Origin: Bacillus taeanensis | GTDB taxonomy: Bacteria > Bacillota > Bacilli > Bacillales > UBA6769 | NCBI RefSeq assembly: GCF_003318295.1 | Contig: NZ_QOCW01000007.1 | Coordinates: forward strand, 113,577-177,576 | Reading direction: 5' to 3' | DNA length: 64,000 nucleotides | In this document: piece by piece, positions 24,972-32,759 of the stretch | How positions within the stretch are numbered: the stretch's first letter is position 1 | How the letters are laid out: each line of letters starts with the position of its first letter | The notes under the pieces: model-generated | Told to the model about the DNA's origin: nothing | Seen by the model: the letters and a program-made list of their open reading frames with translations, nothing else | Databases searched by the model: none | Position numbers and translations under genes: made by a program

Positions 24972-25872
24972 GACCCTTGTTGTGAAAAACTTGCGCAAAA
25001 AAATCGGTAAAAAGGAAATCATTAAAGGACTGTCCTTTGAGCTTAAAGAAGGAGAAGTGTTTGGATTTTTAGGACCAAATGGCGCCGGGAAAACAACAAC
25101 AATTCGAATGCTTGTTGGGTTAATTAAGCCAACTTCAGGAACCATTTCGCTTTCCGGTTATCATCTACACCGTCAGTTTTCAAAAGCTATTCAAAATATC
25201 GGTTGTATTGTTGAAAATCCTGAATTATATCCTTATTTAAGCGGCTATGAAAATTTACAGCATTTTGTGAGAATGGTTCCTGAAATACCTGAGAAGAGGA
25301 TTACTGAAGTAATTGAACTTGTCGGACTGCAAAATCGGATTCATGATCGGGTTCGTACATATTCGCTAGGAATGCGGCAGCGTCTAGGAATTGCCCAGGC
25401 GCTTCTTGGGAAGCCGAAAATCCTTATTTTAGATGAACCGACAAATGGACTGGATCCAGTGGGAATCCGCGAGATGAGGGAATTTATTCGATTTTTAGCA
25501 GAAAAAGAAGGACTGAGTGTACTTGTTTCTTCTCATTTACTCAGCGAAATTCAATTAATGTGTGATCGTGTGGCGATTCTTTCAAAAGGTGAGATTATTC
25601 GAATTGATACAGTGGAACATCTTTTGGCTGAGCAGGAACGGATTATTTGGAAAGTAAATCCAATGGAAAAAGGAAAAGCACTGCTTGCTGAAGAAACAAC
25701 GATTCTTTCTGAAAAAGACGGCTTTCTAATGACATATTACAATGAAGAAAAAGTTTCAGTGTGGAATGAAAAGCTCGTTCAGGCCGGTGTAAAAGTGAGT
25801 GAAATTCAAACAAAGCTTCCGACGCTTGAAGATTTATTTATTGAGCTAACGGGAGGTGAAACGATTGATTAA
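24961..25872 (+). CDS. ABC transporter ATP-binding protein
   Basis: This 303-residue ATPase has Walker A GPNGAGKTTT, the signature YSLGMRQRLGIAQ, Walker B ILILDEPTNGLDP and the switch histidine in SSHLLSE. The C-terminal extension of about 80 residues and the overall pattern place it with the NatA/BcrA-type ABC-2 exporters. ATG 24961 has AAGGGG 9 bases upstream; the frame extends to GTG 24943 without a site. It overlaps the hydrolase gene before it and the permease after it. The transported compound is not predictable; the coupling to a surface hydrolase suggests cell-envelope work. Confidence 0.93.
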   Translation: MRSETLVVKNLRKKIGKKEIIKGLSFELKEGEVFGFLGPNGAGKTTTIRMLVGLIKPTSGTISLSGYHLHRQFSKAIQNIGCIVENPELYPYLSGYENLQHFVRMVPEIPEKRITEVIELVGLQNRIHDRVRTYSLGMRQRLGIAQALLGKPKILILDEPTNGLDPVGIREMREFIRFLAEKEGLSVLVSSHLLSEIQLMCDRVAILSKGEIIRIDTVEHLLAEQERIIWKVNPMEKGKALLAEETTILSEKDGFLMTYYNEEKVSVWNEKLVQAGVKVSEIQTKLPTLEDLFIELTGGETID

Positions 25873-26845
25873 CTTAGTACACAATGAAATGATTAAAATA
25901 GTCAGAAAGAAGAGATTGTTTATTATTCTTGCGATCATTGCCGTGCTTGCGGCGCTGTTTACATATGCACAGATGAAGGAAGTTAAATCACTGCAGGAAC
26001 AATTAGGGACAAATGATTGGCGCGCCCAGCTTCAGCAGGAAATTATTAATACGCAAAATCGTTTAAATTCAAGCGGAATATCTGAAGAATGGCGAAAGTA
26101 TTTAAAAATTCGTCTCAGTCAGCAGCAGTATTATTTAGATCACGACGTTAATCCGACGGCACCTGGGGCGCCCACTTTTATGAGAGTATTTGTTGAAAAT
26201 TCAATTGACCTTTTAATTCCGTTAATGGTAATGGTTATTGCCGCTGATCTTGTTTCCTCTGAAGCAAGCGGCGGCACAATAAAGCTTCTTCTTACAAGGC
26301 CGGTAAAAAGATGGCGGATTTTGATGAGCAAATATATTGCGCTTATTCTTTCCATATCGCTTATTATATTAGGTGTTGGATTATTGTCATATATTATTTC
26401 AGGAGTGATATTTGGATATGGCGGCTGGAACATGCCGATTTTAACTGGCTTTTCTGTGCAGGGTGAAGAATTAATAACCGATAATGTTCATTTAATTGAT
26501 CAGTGGCAGTATATTTTAATGGAACTTGGTCTCGTTTGGTTTGTTGCCGTTATTGTCGGCACATTAACATTGATGCTTTCTGTTTTAATAAGAAGCACGG
26601 CAGCTGTTATGGGTGTTATGCTTGCTGCATTAATTGCTGGAGCGATTTTAGCGAACATGATTTCTTCATGGGAATCAGCAAAATATCTCTTTATGGTTAA
26701 TTTACGATTAACGGATTATGTGAGCGGCATGGCTCCTCCAATTAACGGTATGAATCTCGGCTTTTCTATGATCGTGCTCACAATATGGGCACTTGCTGGA
26801 CTGCTTGTTTCTTTTATTGTATTTACAAAAAGAGATGTGTATTAA
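25865..26845 (+). CDS. ABC-2 type transporter permease
   Basis: This 326-residue membrane protein has one N-terminal helix (about 17-35), then an external loop of roughly 75 residues and five further helices. SEASGGTIKLLLTRPVKRWR is the conserved ABC-2 coupling segment. TTG 25865 is preferred because GGGAGG lies 8 bases upstream; the GTG at 25856 overlaps that site. It overlaps the stop of the ATPase gene. It forms the export complex with the ATPase. A strong terminator follows at 26844-26896. Confidence 0.9.
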   Translation: MINLVHNEMIKIVRKKRLFIILAIIAVLAALFTYAQMKEVKSLQEQLGTNDWRAQLQQEIINTQNRLNSSGISEEWRKYLKIRLSQQQYYLDHDVNPTAPGAPTFMRVFVENSIDLLIPLMVMVIAADLVSSEASGGTIKLLLTRPVKRWRILMSKYIALILSISLIILGVGLLSYIISGVIFGYGGWNMPILTGFSVQGEELITDNVHLIDQWQYILMELGLVWFVAVIVGTLTLMLSVLIRSTAAVMGVMLAALIAGAILANMISSWESAKYLFMVNLRLTDYVSGMAPPINGMNLGFSMIVLTIWALAGLLVSFIVFTKRDVY

Positions 26846-26896
26846 TCCTTTACAGAAATTGGGGTCTATCCTCCATTTCTGTAAAGGATTTTTATT
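26844..26896 (+). terminator. Terminator of the hydrolase-ABC operon
   Basis: AATCCTTTACAGAAAT and ATTTCTGTAAAGGATT form a 16-bp stem followed by TTTT. Confidence 0.92.
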
Positions 26897-26910
26897 GAAG
26901 AAATAAAGTT

Positions 26911-26938
26911 TTGGTTAAGAACAAATGTTTGTTATAAT
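26911..26938 (+). promoter_or_regulatory. SOS (LexA) box over a SigA promoter
   Basis: AGAACAAATGTTTG at 26918-26931 matches the Bacillus LexA box GAAC-N4-GTTY. It sits between a weak -35 TTGGTT and a perfect -10 TATAAT at 26933-26938, so LexA would block the promoter of the Y-family polymerase. Confidence 0.8.
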
Positions 26939-26984
26939 AAAAAAACAAAGTGGAGAAGAATTGATCGGATAAGGATGTCGAAAC

Positions 26985-28067
26985 ATGAAAGAAGAAAAGG
27001 TTATTTTACTTGCGGATATGAATTCGTTTTTTGCGAGCTGTCATCAAAGTGAAGATGAGTCATTGCAAAGTAAGCCAGTCATTGTCGGTGGAGCGCCTCA
27101 TAATAAAATGAAAGGAAAAGTAATTGCAGCGAGCTATGAGGCAAGAGAAAATGGAATTTATACGACAATGAGTATGTATGAAGCATTAAAAAAATGTCCA
27201 AATGCCGTTGTAGTGCAGCGAAATCATTCGCTTTATAATGCGTACAGTCAAAAAATTATGGCTTTTTTACGTTTGATCGGTGATACAGAAATTGCATCAA
27301 TTGATGAAGCATATGTTGATATTACAGAGCGGGTACAAGCCGGAAATGCACCTAAATCAATCGCTTTCTATATTCAAAAAATGGTATGGGAAAAGCTCAG
27401 TATTCCATCTTCCATTGGAATTGGGCCAACCAAAATTATCGCAAAGATGGCGGCAGATGTGAAAAAGCCGATGGGCTGTACGCTCTTTAATAGAGAACAA
27501 TTTTGTAATCATTTCCACCCTTTACCATTAGAGGTTCTCCATGGATGCGGTAAAAAAACCGAAGAAAAATTAAATTCTCATTCTCTCTATACAATTGGTG
27601 ATTTAGCGAGAGCTGATACGTTTCATTTAAAAATGATTTTAGGAATAAGAGGGGAAGTACTGCAAAAAGCTGCATTAGGTTTATCATCTAATAAAGTAAA
27701 TGCAGATCGACGTAAAGGTGATAAAACGATTGGGAAAGAAACAACATTTCCAAAGCCAACAGATGACCAGGATATGATTTTAAACATAGGAAAAAGTATG
27801 GTTAAACTGCTTTCGAAAAGGCTTGAAGATAAACGGTTAAAAGCGAGAACAATTGCGATTGTGTATAAAAAGGAAAGTGGACAGGGAAGTCATTCAAAAA
27901 GCATTACATTAATGGAGCCTGTTTCAAATCCTGGAGTGATTTATAATCATGTCGAACGTTTATATGAAGCACATCTTATTGATTTGCCGTTATGGCTGTT
28001 TGGAGTAAGATTAAGTAACTTTGATACTTCTTCATTTGTGCAGTTAACGCTTTTTGATAAATACTAA
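26985..28067 (+). CDS. dinB: Y-family DNA polymerase IV (DinB type)
   Basis: This 360-residue translesion polymerase has LLADMNSFFASCHQ (first metal aspartate), the catalytic SIDEAYVD motif (about residues 104-111), SIGIGPTKIIAKMAADVKKP and the helix-hairpin-helix region VLHGCGKK. The C-terminus SFVQLTLFDKY contains QLTLF, a sliding-clamp-binding peptide. The LexA box in its promoter shows SOS control. B. subtilis has two such enzymes, PolY1 and PolY2. Which one this matches is not clear to me; the LexA control resembles the YqjW class. It is monocistronic. Confidence 0.93.
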   Translation: MKEEKVILLADMNSFFASCHQSEDESLQSKPVIVGGAPHNKMKGKVIAASYEARENGIYTTMSMYEALKKCPNAVVVQRNHSLYNAYSQKIMAFLRLIGDTEIASIDEAYVDITERVQAGNAPKSIAFYIQKMVWEKLSIPSSIGIGPTKIIAKMAADVKKPMGCTLFNREQFCNHFHPLPLEVLHGCGKKTEEKLNSHSLYTIGDLARADTFHLKMILGIRGEVLQKAALGLSSNKVNADRRKGDKTIGKETTFPKPTDDQDMILNIGKSMVKLLSKRLEDKRLKARTIAIVYKKESGQGSHSKSITLMEPVSNPGVIYNHVERLYEAHLIDLPLWLFGVRLSNFDTSSFVQLTLFDKY

Positions 28068-28098
28068 TAACCAAGCAAACTGTTTGCTTGGTTATTAG
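28063..28098. terminator. Hairpin between convergent genes
   Basis: CTAATAACCAAGCAAAC and TGTTTGCTTGGTTATTAG form a nearly loopless long stem between dinB and the short speD. There is no strong T-run. Confidence 0.6.
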
Positions 28099-28161
28099 TG
28101 ATGATTTATATAACTTTATGAATAATAAACTTTCTTTACAGGTTAATCATAGTGTTTAAAT

Positions 28162-28530
28162 TCATGTAATATCAATAATTCCTGATCCGCGGATCAATTT
28201 TTTTGCATACGTTTTTTGAGGTTTTAAAACGGAAATGAGATAATCAATGGCAATTTGGGGATCCACTGTTTTTCCGCATGTATAACAATCGACTCCTGCA
28301 AATCCTTTTTCAGGATACGTATGAATAGAAAGATGGCTTTCGGATAATAGAACAAGAATAGTAACTCCTGAAGGATCAAATTTTTTACCTTCAACCGACA
28401 AAACGTTTGCATGAGATTTTTCAGCAGCAGTTTTTAAATGTTTTTGTAAATAGTCAAGGTCGTTAAGGAGTTCAAAATCTATTTCCCACATGTCAACAAT
28501 AATATGTCTGCCATATGTTAAATACGTCAT
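28162..28530 (-). CDS. speD: S-adenosylmethionine decarboxylase, short (B. subtilis-type) class
   Basis: This 122-residue protein is of the small AdoMetDC class that dimerises to give the active pyruvoyl enzyme. The processing site is SESHLSIHTYPE with the serine at about residue 65, and the catalytic cysteine lies in YTCGKTVDP (about residue 85). The length is normal for B. subtilis-type SpeD. The start is uncertain: ATG 28530 gives the family-like MTYLTYGRHI, but its distance to AGGAG is long (13 bases), while GTG 28542 abuts that site. It is divergent from the aminopropyltransferase-like gene at 28798, and the two likely form a polyamine pair. Confidence 0.9.
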   Translation of the reverse strand: MTYLTYGRHIIVDMWEIDFELLNDLDYLQKHLKTAAEKSHANVLSVEGKKFDPSGVTILVLLSESHLSIHTYPEKGFAGVDCYTCGKTVDPQIAIDYLISVLKPQKTYAKKLIRGSGIIDIT

Positions 28531-28797
28531 TACAGCAACCACGCTCCTGTCTGATGTTGCTTTTTAATAGCGTATGGAACATGTTTTTGTAAGTATCTAG
28601 TAAAAATGCGGGTTTTTAATAAAAATGATTCATCCTACTAGAATGACAGATAGCGTTAAGAGATAAATACCTACACAAAAAATTGTTTGTTACGTTTCTA
28701 GGACAAACGTTGATTTTATAAGAAATACGGCACTTACCCAACCAAGTTAAAAACAAAAATACTATACTATTTTATGATAAAAAAAGAGGTGAGCGAT

Positions 28798-29799
28798 TTG
28801 CCTGGAAAAGATAAAGACTATAATAAGGGGGATCGAAAGAATAATCGAGAGAACCCGAAGTTTTTTAAAAATAATATGGAGTATTTCTCAAAAAAATCCC
28901 AACAGCAAAATGCTCGGAATACGTTTCGAGGTGATGTATGGGATCAAGAAATGCTAAAACATTTGCTGCAAAGCAATCACGAGATTCTTTTTCAAGATAA
29001 AAGTGAGTATCAAGATATTGTCATGCTTAGAGCGATAGATGTTCGAATGTATTTGAATGAACAGCTGCAGTTTAGTACATTAGATGAGCGCTTTTATCAT
29101 GAAGCACTTGTTCATCCTGCGATGACCATGGCAAAAGACCGCAGTCGTATCTTGATTTTAGGCGGTGGAGATGGATTTGCATTACGGGAAGTATTAAAGT
29201 ATGACGATGTGAAAGAAGTAGATCTTGTAGAACTAGATCCGATAATGCTGAATTTAGCTCGAAAAGAGCCATTAAGAAATTACAACGAAGGAGCCTTATT
29301 AGATCCGCGTGTTTCGCTTCATGTAATGGATGCGCAAAATTATTTTACATCCACTATTCCTTCTTATAATGTGATTATTGTTGATTTCCCAGATCCAGCG
29401 GATGCAGTCATTAGTAAATTGTATACGAAAGAGTTTTTTAGAAAGATGGCCATGTATCTTATGAATGATGGGATCCTTGTTTGTCAGGCACACTCTCCTG
29501 AAGACGCACCAAGAGTATTTTGGAGTATTGGTTTAACGATGCAAAGTGCAGGATTCTATTCATTAGGATATAAAGTATATGTTCCTTCTTTTGGAGACTG
29601 GGGTTTTCATATTGCATCTAAACAAGGAAAAGTAAAATTAAGTACTGTGTCTGTTCCACATTATACACTGCCGAAAGATTTATCGAAATTATTTACTCTA
29701 CCGGAAGAGCTAAGGGAAGAAAAAGGAAACAGTGCTGTAAATAGTCTGGATAACCTCATTCTTCATGAGATTTATAATGAGGAAATGCCGGAGAAATAA
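28798..29799 (+). CDS. Spermidine synthase-like aminopropyltransferase
   Basis: This 333-residue protein has a SpeE-like core: DERFYHEALVHPAM, the dcAdoMet-binding ILILGGGDGFALREVLKY, VDLVELDP and IIVDFPDP. The last stands where spermidine synthases have D-S-T-D-P; the catalytic aspartate is kept but the motif matches the broader polyamine-synthase-like group. About 40 lysine/asparagine-rich residues precede the core, an unusual addition. TTG 28798 is preferred because AGAGGTGA lies just upstream; ATG 28774 has no site. It is divergent from the short speD. The amine acceptor could be putrescine or another diamine. Confidence 0.82.
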   Translation: MPGKDKDYNKGDRKNNRENPKFFKNNMEYFSKKSQQQNARNTFRGDVWDQEMLKHLLQSNHEILFQDKSEYQDIVMLRAIDVRMYLNEQLQFSTLDERFYHEALVHPAMTMAKDRSRILILGGGDGFALREVLKYDDVKEVDLVELDPIMLNLARKEPLRNYNEGALLDPRVSLHVMDAQNYFTSTIPSYNVIIVDFPDPADAVISKLYTKEFFRKMAMYLMNDGILVCQAHSPEDAPRVFWSIGLTMQSAGFYSLGYKVYVPSFGDWGFHIASKQGKVKLSTVSVPHYTLPKDLSKLFTLPEELREEKGNSAVNSLDNLILHEIYNEEMPEK

Positions 29800-29843
29800 G
29801 AGGCGCTTTAAAGTGCTGTTTATAAATCAATAGTAAAGAAATT

Positions 29844-29876
29844 AGGTTGACCTTTATAAGGTTCAACCTTTTTTAT
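29844..29876 (+). terminator. Terminator
   Basis: AGGTTGA and TCAACCT stem followed by TTTTTT, after the aminopropyltransferase-like gene. Confidence 0.8.
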
Positions 29877-29941
29877 TTGTCCAATAGGCGATTTCATGCG
29901 GATTCCCCAAAGTATTTATAAAATGGGCAGATTACTATAGT

Positions 29942-29970
29942 ACCTTATCACCCCGTGATACATATATATA
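29942..29970 (+). promoter_or_regulatory. Candidate SigK promoter of the first CotB-like gene
   Basis: ACC, exactly 16 bases, then CATATATATA, an exact match to CATANNNTA. It ends about 40 bp before the ATG at 30011, which is preceded by an AGGGG site. Confidence 0.45.
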
Positions 29971-30010
29971 CAGTGAATTAACCTAGTAAAGGGCGAGGGG
30001 AGTAATCAAA

Positions 30011-30607
30011 ATGAGTAAAGAAAGTATGTTAACTAATTTAGAAATGTCAAAAGGTAAAGTAATCAAAGTAGATCGTGGAGGTCCTGAATCAAGAACAGGA
30101 TTACTTTTGGATGTGTCTTCAGATCATTTTACAATTTTAACAGAGCAAGATGGTGTTGTTTACTACCGTGTGCAGCATTGTAAAAGTATTACAGAAAACG
30201 TAAAAAACACGTTGAAAATAAATGCAGAAGTTACAGATGAGTTAGAGCTTATCGAAGGTGGCAATTTTATCGAGCTTGTAAGAAATATGAAATATCGCTG
30301 GGTACGAATTAACCGCGGAGGCCCTGAAAAAGTCGAAGGTGTTGTGGAAAGTGTAACTGAAGACTTCTTAGTACTTGTATCAAACAATGAAGTCATTCGT
30401 CTTTCCATGTATCATATCCGCAACATCAGCTTAGGGGTTCCAGAAAATAAAAATGAAGATAATCAAAATAAAAATGAAAATCAAGCAAAAGACAATAAAT
30501 CTGAAGCGAAGCAATCAAATCAATCAACACAAAGCAGTAAATCAAAAAACAAAAATGTTGAAACAGAAAGAACATTAACATTAGAAGGAGAAACTGTAAA
30601 AAAATAA
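30011..30607 (+). CDS. CotB-like spore coat protein (copy 1)
   Basis: This 198-residue protein has two copies of the CotB repeat. The first has VIKVDRGGPESRTGLLLDV with VYYRVQHCKSITEN. The second has RWVRINRGGPEKVEGVV with EVIRLSMYHIRNISLG. The hallmark RGGPE and the HI/CKSI endings match B. subtilis CotB closely. The C-terminal 50 residues are rich in Asn, Gln, Lys and Ser, a shorter version of the serine-rich CotB tail that the kinase CotH phosphorylates. It is the first of three adjacent CotB-like genes and has a SigK-like promoter. It is an outer-coat protein by homology. Confidence 0.85.
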   Translation: MSKESMLTNLEMSKGKVIKVDRGGPESRTGLLLDVSSDHFTILTEQDGVVYYRVQHCKSITENVKNTLKINAEVTDELELIEGGNFIELVRNMKYRWVRINRGGPEKVEGVVESVTEDFLVLVSNNEVIRLSMYHIRNISLGVPENKNEDNQNKNENQAKDNKSEAKQSNQSTQSSKSKNKNVETERTLTLEGETVKK

Positions 30608-30774
30608 AATCTTATTCTAAAGTATAAAGTTGCGAATAGAAAGTATTTGCAGCTGCAGGTTTTGAACTTTTCTGTATAAATTCCTATATGGTCGCTTGAG
30701 TAAGAAATTATGAAGCGGCCCCAATTTTACTATTAGTTCACTACCTAAAACAGCAAAGAGAAAGGAGAAGAAAG

Positions 30775-31788
30775 ATGCTCGATCAATTGCCTGATAATGA
30801 ATTTAAGTACTTTATCGGATTTCAAGTACAAATTCATATTGGTGGAAAAAAGAAACTTGTCGGTCGATTGCTGGCAGTAAAAGATGATCATATTGTCTTT
30901 TATAATAATGAAGATCACACCATCTCCTATTATAAGCGGCATCATGTTAAAAAAATGGTTAAAGATTCTAAAGAAGCACCACTATCAGTTGAACAAAAAG
31001 AATTCATTGATGTAAAAAGATATAATGATCTGTTTAATCATTTAAGACTTACCTGGGTTCAGATTAGCTGCGGAGGGCCAAACAATGTTGAAGGAGTGCT
31101 GTGTAAAGTATTAGACGATTCGGTTATGCTTATCTCTAATGAAGAGCTTATTTATATTCCGGTTTATCATATTAAACATGTTTATAAAGGAAGCTTAGAA
31201 GAGTTGAAAAATGAATCACAGCCAACAGACGATACAGAGATTAAACAAGAATTGGTTTATGAAACAGAACAAGAAGTGGAAAAAGAATTAACCATTGTTC
31301 AAGAAGAGAAAGTTGTAATTGAAGAAGTGGAAGAAATTATTGTTCAAGAGCAGGAAGTACAAGGAGAAGAGGAGGTACAAGAAGAGGAGGAAGTAAGATT
31401 AGAAGAAAAGAAAGCAGCACAGCAACAAAACGTCATCGTGGAGGAAAAGGAAATTGCTGTTCAAGATGATGATGACGAGTTATTTGAATCAGAAGAAAAA
31501 GATCGCTTTTTCTATATGAGAGAAAAGCTGGTCAATCATCGCTCACTTGCCTCAGAATCAGAAGAAGAAGAAAAGCAGGTTCCTGAGTCTTATAGTTTGG
31601 AAGAGAATGATGAAGAATCTATCCTCTCTACAACAGAAGCTGAAGTAGAAGAAGAGTTAGAAATGGTACAGCCGGAAAATCAACAAGCCCCGTTATTAAC
31701 GGATGAGTATAAAAAATATTCGCAGTGGAGAAGAAAAGGCTCTGCAAGATATAGAAATATTTATGGGCGTAGTAGAAAAGCTGTTTAA
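30775..31788 (+). CDS. CotB-like spore coat protein (copy 2)
   Basis: This 337-residue protein carries two CotB-type repeats: IGFQVQIHIGGKKKLVGRLL ending KRHHVKKM, and LTWVQISCGGPNNVEGVLC ending PVYHIKHVYKG. A long, very acidic glutamate/valine/glutamine-rich region follows (about residues 150-310), then a basic end with KKYSQWRRKGSARYRNIYG. The acidic middle region replaces the serine-rich tail of classical CotB, so this copy has specialised. AAAGGAG precedes ATG 30775. It follows copy 1 by 167 bp with no clear terminator. Confidence 0.82.
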   Translation: MLDQLPDNEFKYFIGFQVQIHIGGKKKLVGRLLAVKDDHIVFYNNEDHTISYYKRHHVKKMVKDSKEAPLSVEQKEFIDVKRYNDLFNHLRLTWVQISCGGPNNVEGVLCKVLDDSVMLISNEELIYIPVYHIKHVYKGSLEELKNESQPTDDTEIKQELVYETEQEVEKELTIVQEEKVVIEEVEEIIVQEQEVQGEEEVQEEEEVRLEEKKAAQQQNVIVEEKEIAVQDDDDELFESEEKDRFFYMREKLVNHRSLASESEEEEKQVPESYSLEENDEESILSTTEAEVEEELEMVQPENQQAPLLTDEYKKYSQWRRKGSARYRNIYGRSRKAV

Positions 31789-31909
31789 TAGTATAACGAT
31801 ATAAGTGTTAAGTGAAGAGATAGTGATACTTTTGAGTGTGATGCATCATTTAATACTCTTATATGGAGCAGTCTTGTTTACTTCTAGGAAAGGGGTGACA
31901 CATTAGCTG

Positions 31910-32578
31910 ATGAAAAGTATGCGTAATTATATAGGTGAACAAGTGAAATTAGAAGTATCGGGAAAATCTCGACATAAAGGAGTTCTTGTTGATATCGGTT
32001 CAGACATTATTGTTCTCTTTAATGGAGAAGATTTTCTTTATATTCCGTTTGTTCACATTCAAAATTTCCAGCTGAATACAGAAGAAAATGAAGAAATTAA
32101 AGTTACAGGTGAAGCCCCTATTAATAAACAATCTGAAGAAATCTCACTTAGGAAAGTATTAAACAATGCTAGAGGGGTTTTTGCGGAAATATTTGTGACA
32201 GGTAATCAATCAATTCATGGCTATGTAACAAGTGTTCTAAACAACTACTTTGTATTTTATTCACCTGTTTATCAAACAATGTTTATCCCATTAAATCATT
32301 TGAAATGGCTTATTCCTTATAATCAAAATCAAACTCCGTATAAATTAACAAATCAACATTTTTTAGTTAATCCATCTAATTTAACGTTAGCTCGAACATT
32401 TGATGAACAGTTAAAGAAGTTAGTTGGAAAAATTGTTGTATTTGACCTTGGGGGAAATGCGGCTAAAATTGGTCAGCTGCAGATGATTGAAAATAATTTT
32501 GTTCATCTTATAAGTGCTAGGGAAAAAGTTATTTATTTAAATATTCATCATATTAAAACCGTTCATTTACCAACATGA
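31910..32578 (+). CDS. CotB-like spore coat protein (copy 3)
   Basis: This 222-residue protein is built of three CotB-like repeats with weaker GGPE motifs. These are IGEQVKLEVSGKSRHKGVLV with PFVHIQNFQ, then AEIFVTGNQSIHGYVTS with PLNHLKWLI, and VGKIVVFDLGGNAAKIGQLQ with LNIHHIKTVHL. It lacks any charged or serine-rich tail and ends with the third repeat. ATG 31910 is preceded by AAAGGGGTGACAC. It closes the CotB-like trio and is followed by a strong terminator, so the phosphonate operon begins separately. Confidence 0.8.
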   Translation: MKSMRNYIGEQVKLEVSGKSRHKGVLVDIGSDIIVLFNGEDFLYIPFVHIQNFQLNTEENEEIKVTGEAPINKQSEEISLRKVLNNARGVFAEIFVTGNQSIHGYVTSVLNNYFVFYSPVYQTMFIPLNHLKWLIPYNQNQTPYKLTNQHFLVNPSNLTLARTFDEQLKKLVGKIVVFDLGGNAAKIGQLQMIENNFVHLISAREKVIYLNIHHIKTVHLPT

Positions 32579-32584
32579 TTGAAT

Positions 32585-32626
32585 GAATTGACAGCATCTT
32601 TTTAATGCTGTCAATTTTATTTTTTC
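32585..32626 (+). terminator. Terminator after the CotB-like trio
   Basis: AATTGACAGCAT and ATGCTGTCAATT form a 12-bp stem followed by TTATTTTTT. Confidence 0.92.
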
Positions 32627-32630
32627 AGGA

Positions 32631-32657
32631 ACGCCTACTTTGTTGTTACATATGATA
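32631..32657 (+). promoter_or_regulatory. Candidate SigK-type promoter of the phosphonate operon
   Basis: AC, 16 bases and CATATGATA: the -10 element matches CATANNNTA exactly and the spacing is within one base of ideal. It lies about 100 bp upstream of the start at 32760. Motif evidence only. Confidence 0.35.
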
Positions 32658-32759
32658 AAAAGAATCATTTTTCTTTATGGATGAGAAGCGATTTCATGAC
32701 TGCTTTTATAATGTGCCAAAGTCGCTTTATTTGATGAATGGGGTAGGGAGGCATAAAGA

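Noticed and set aside
28568..28594. SigK-like promoter upstream of the short speD
   Set aside because: The match AC-N16-CATACGCTA is as good as others, but a polyamine gene gives no reason to expect SigK control; kept as a reminder of the chance rate.
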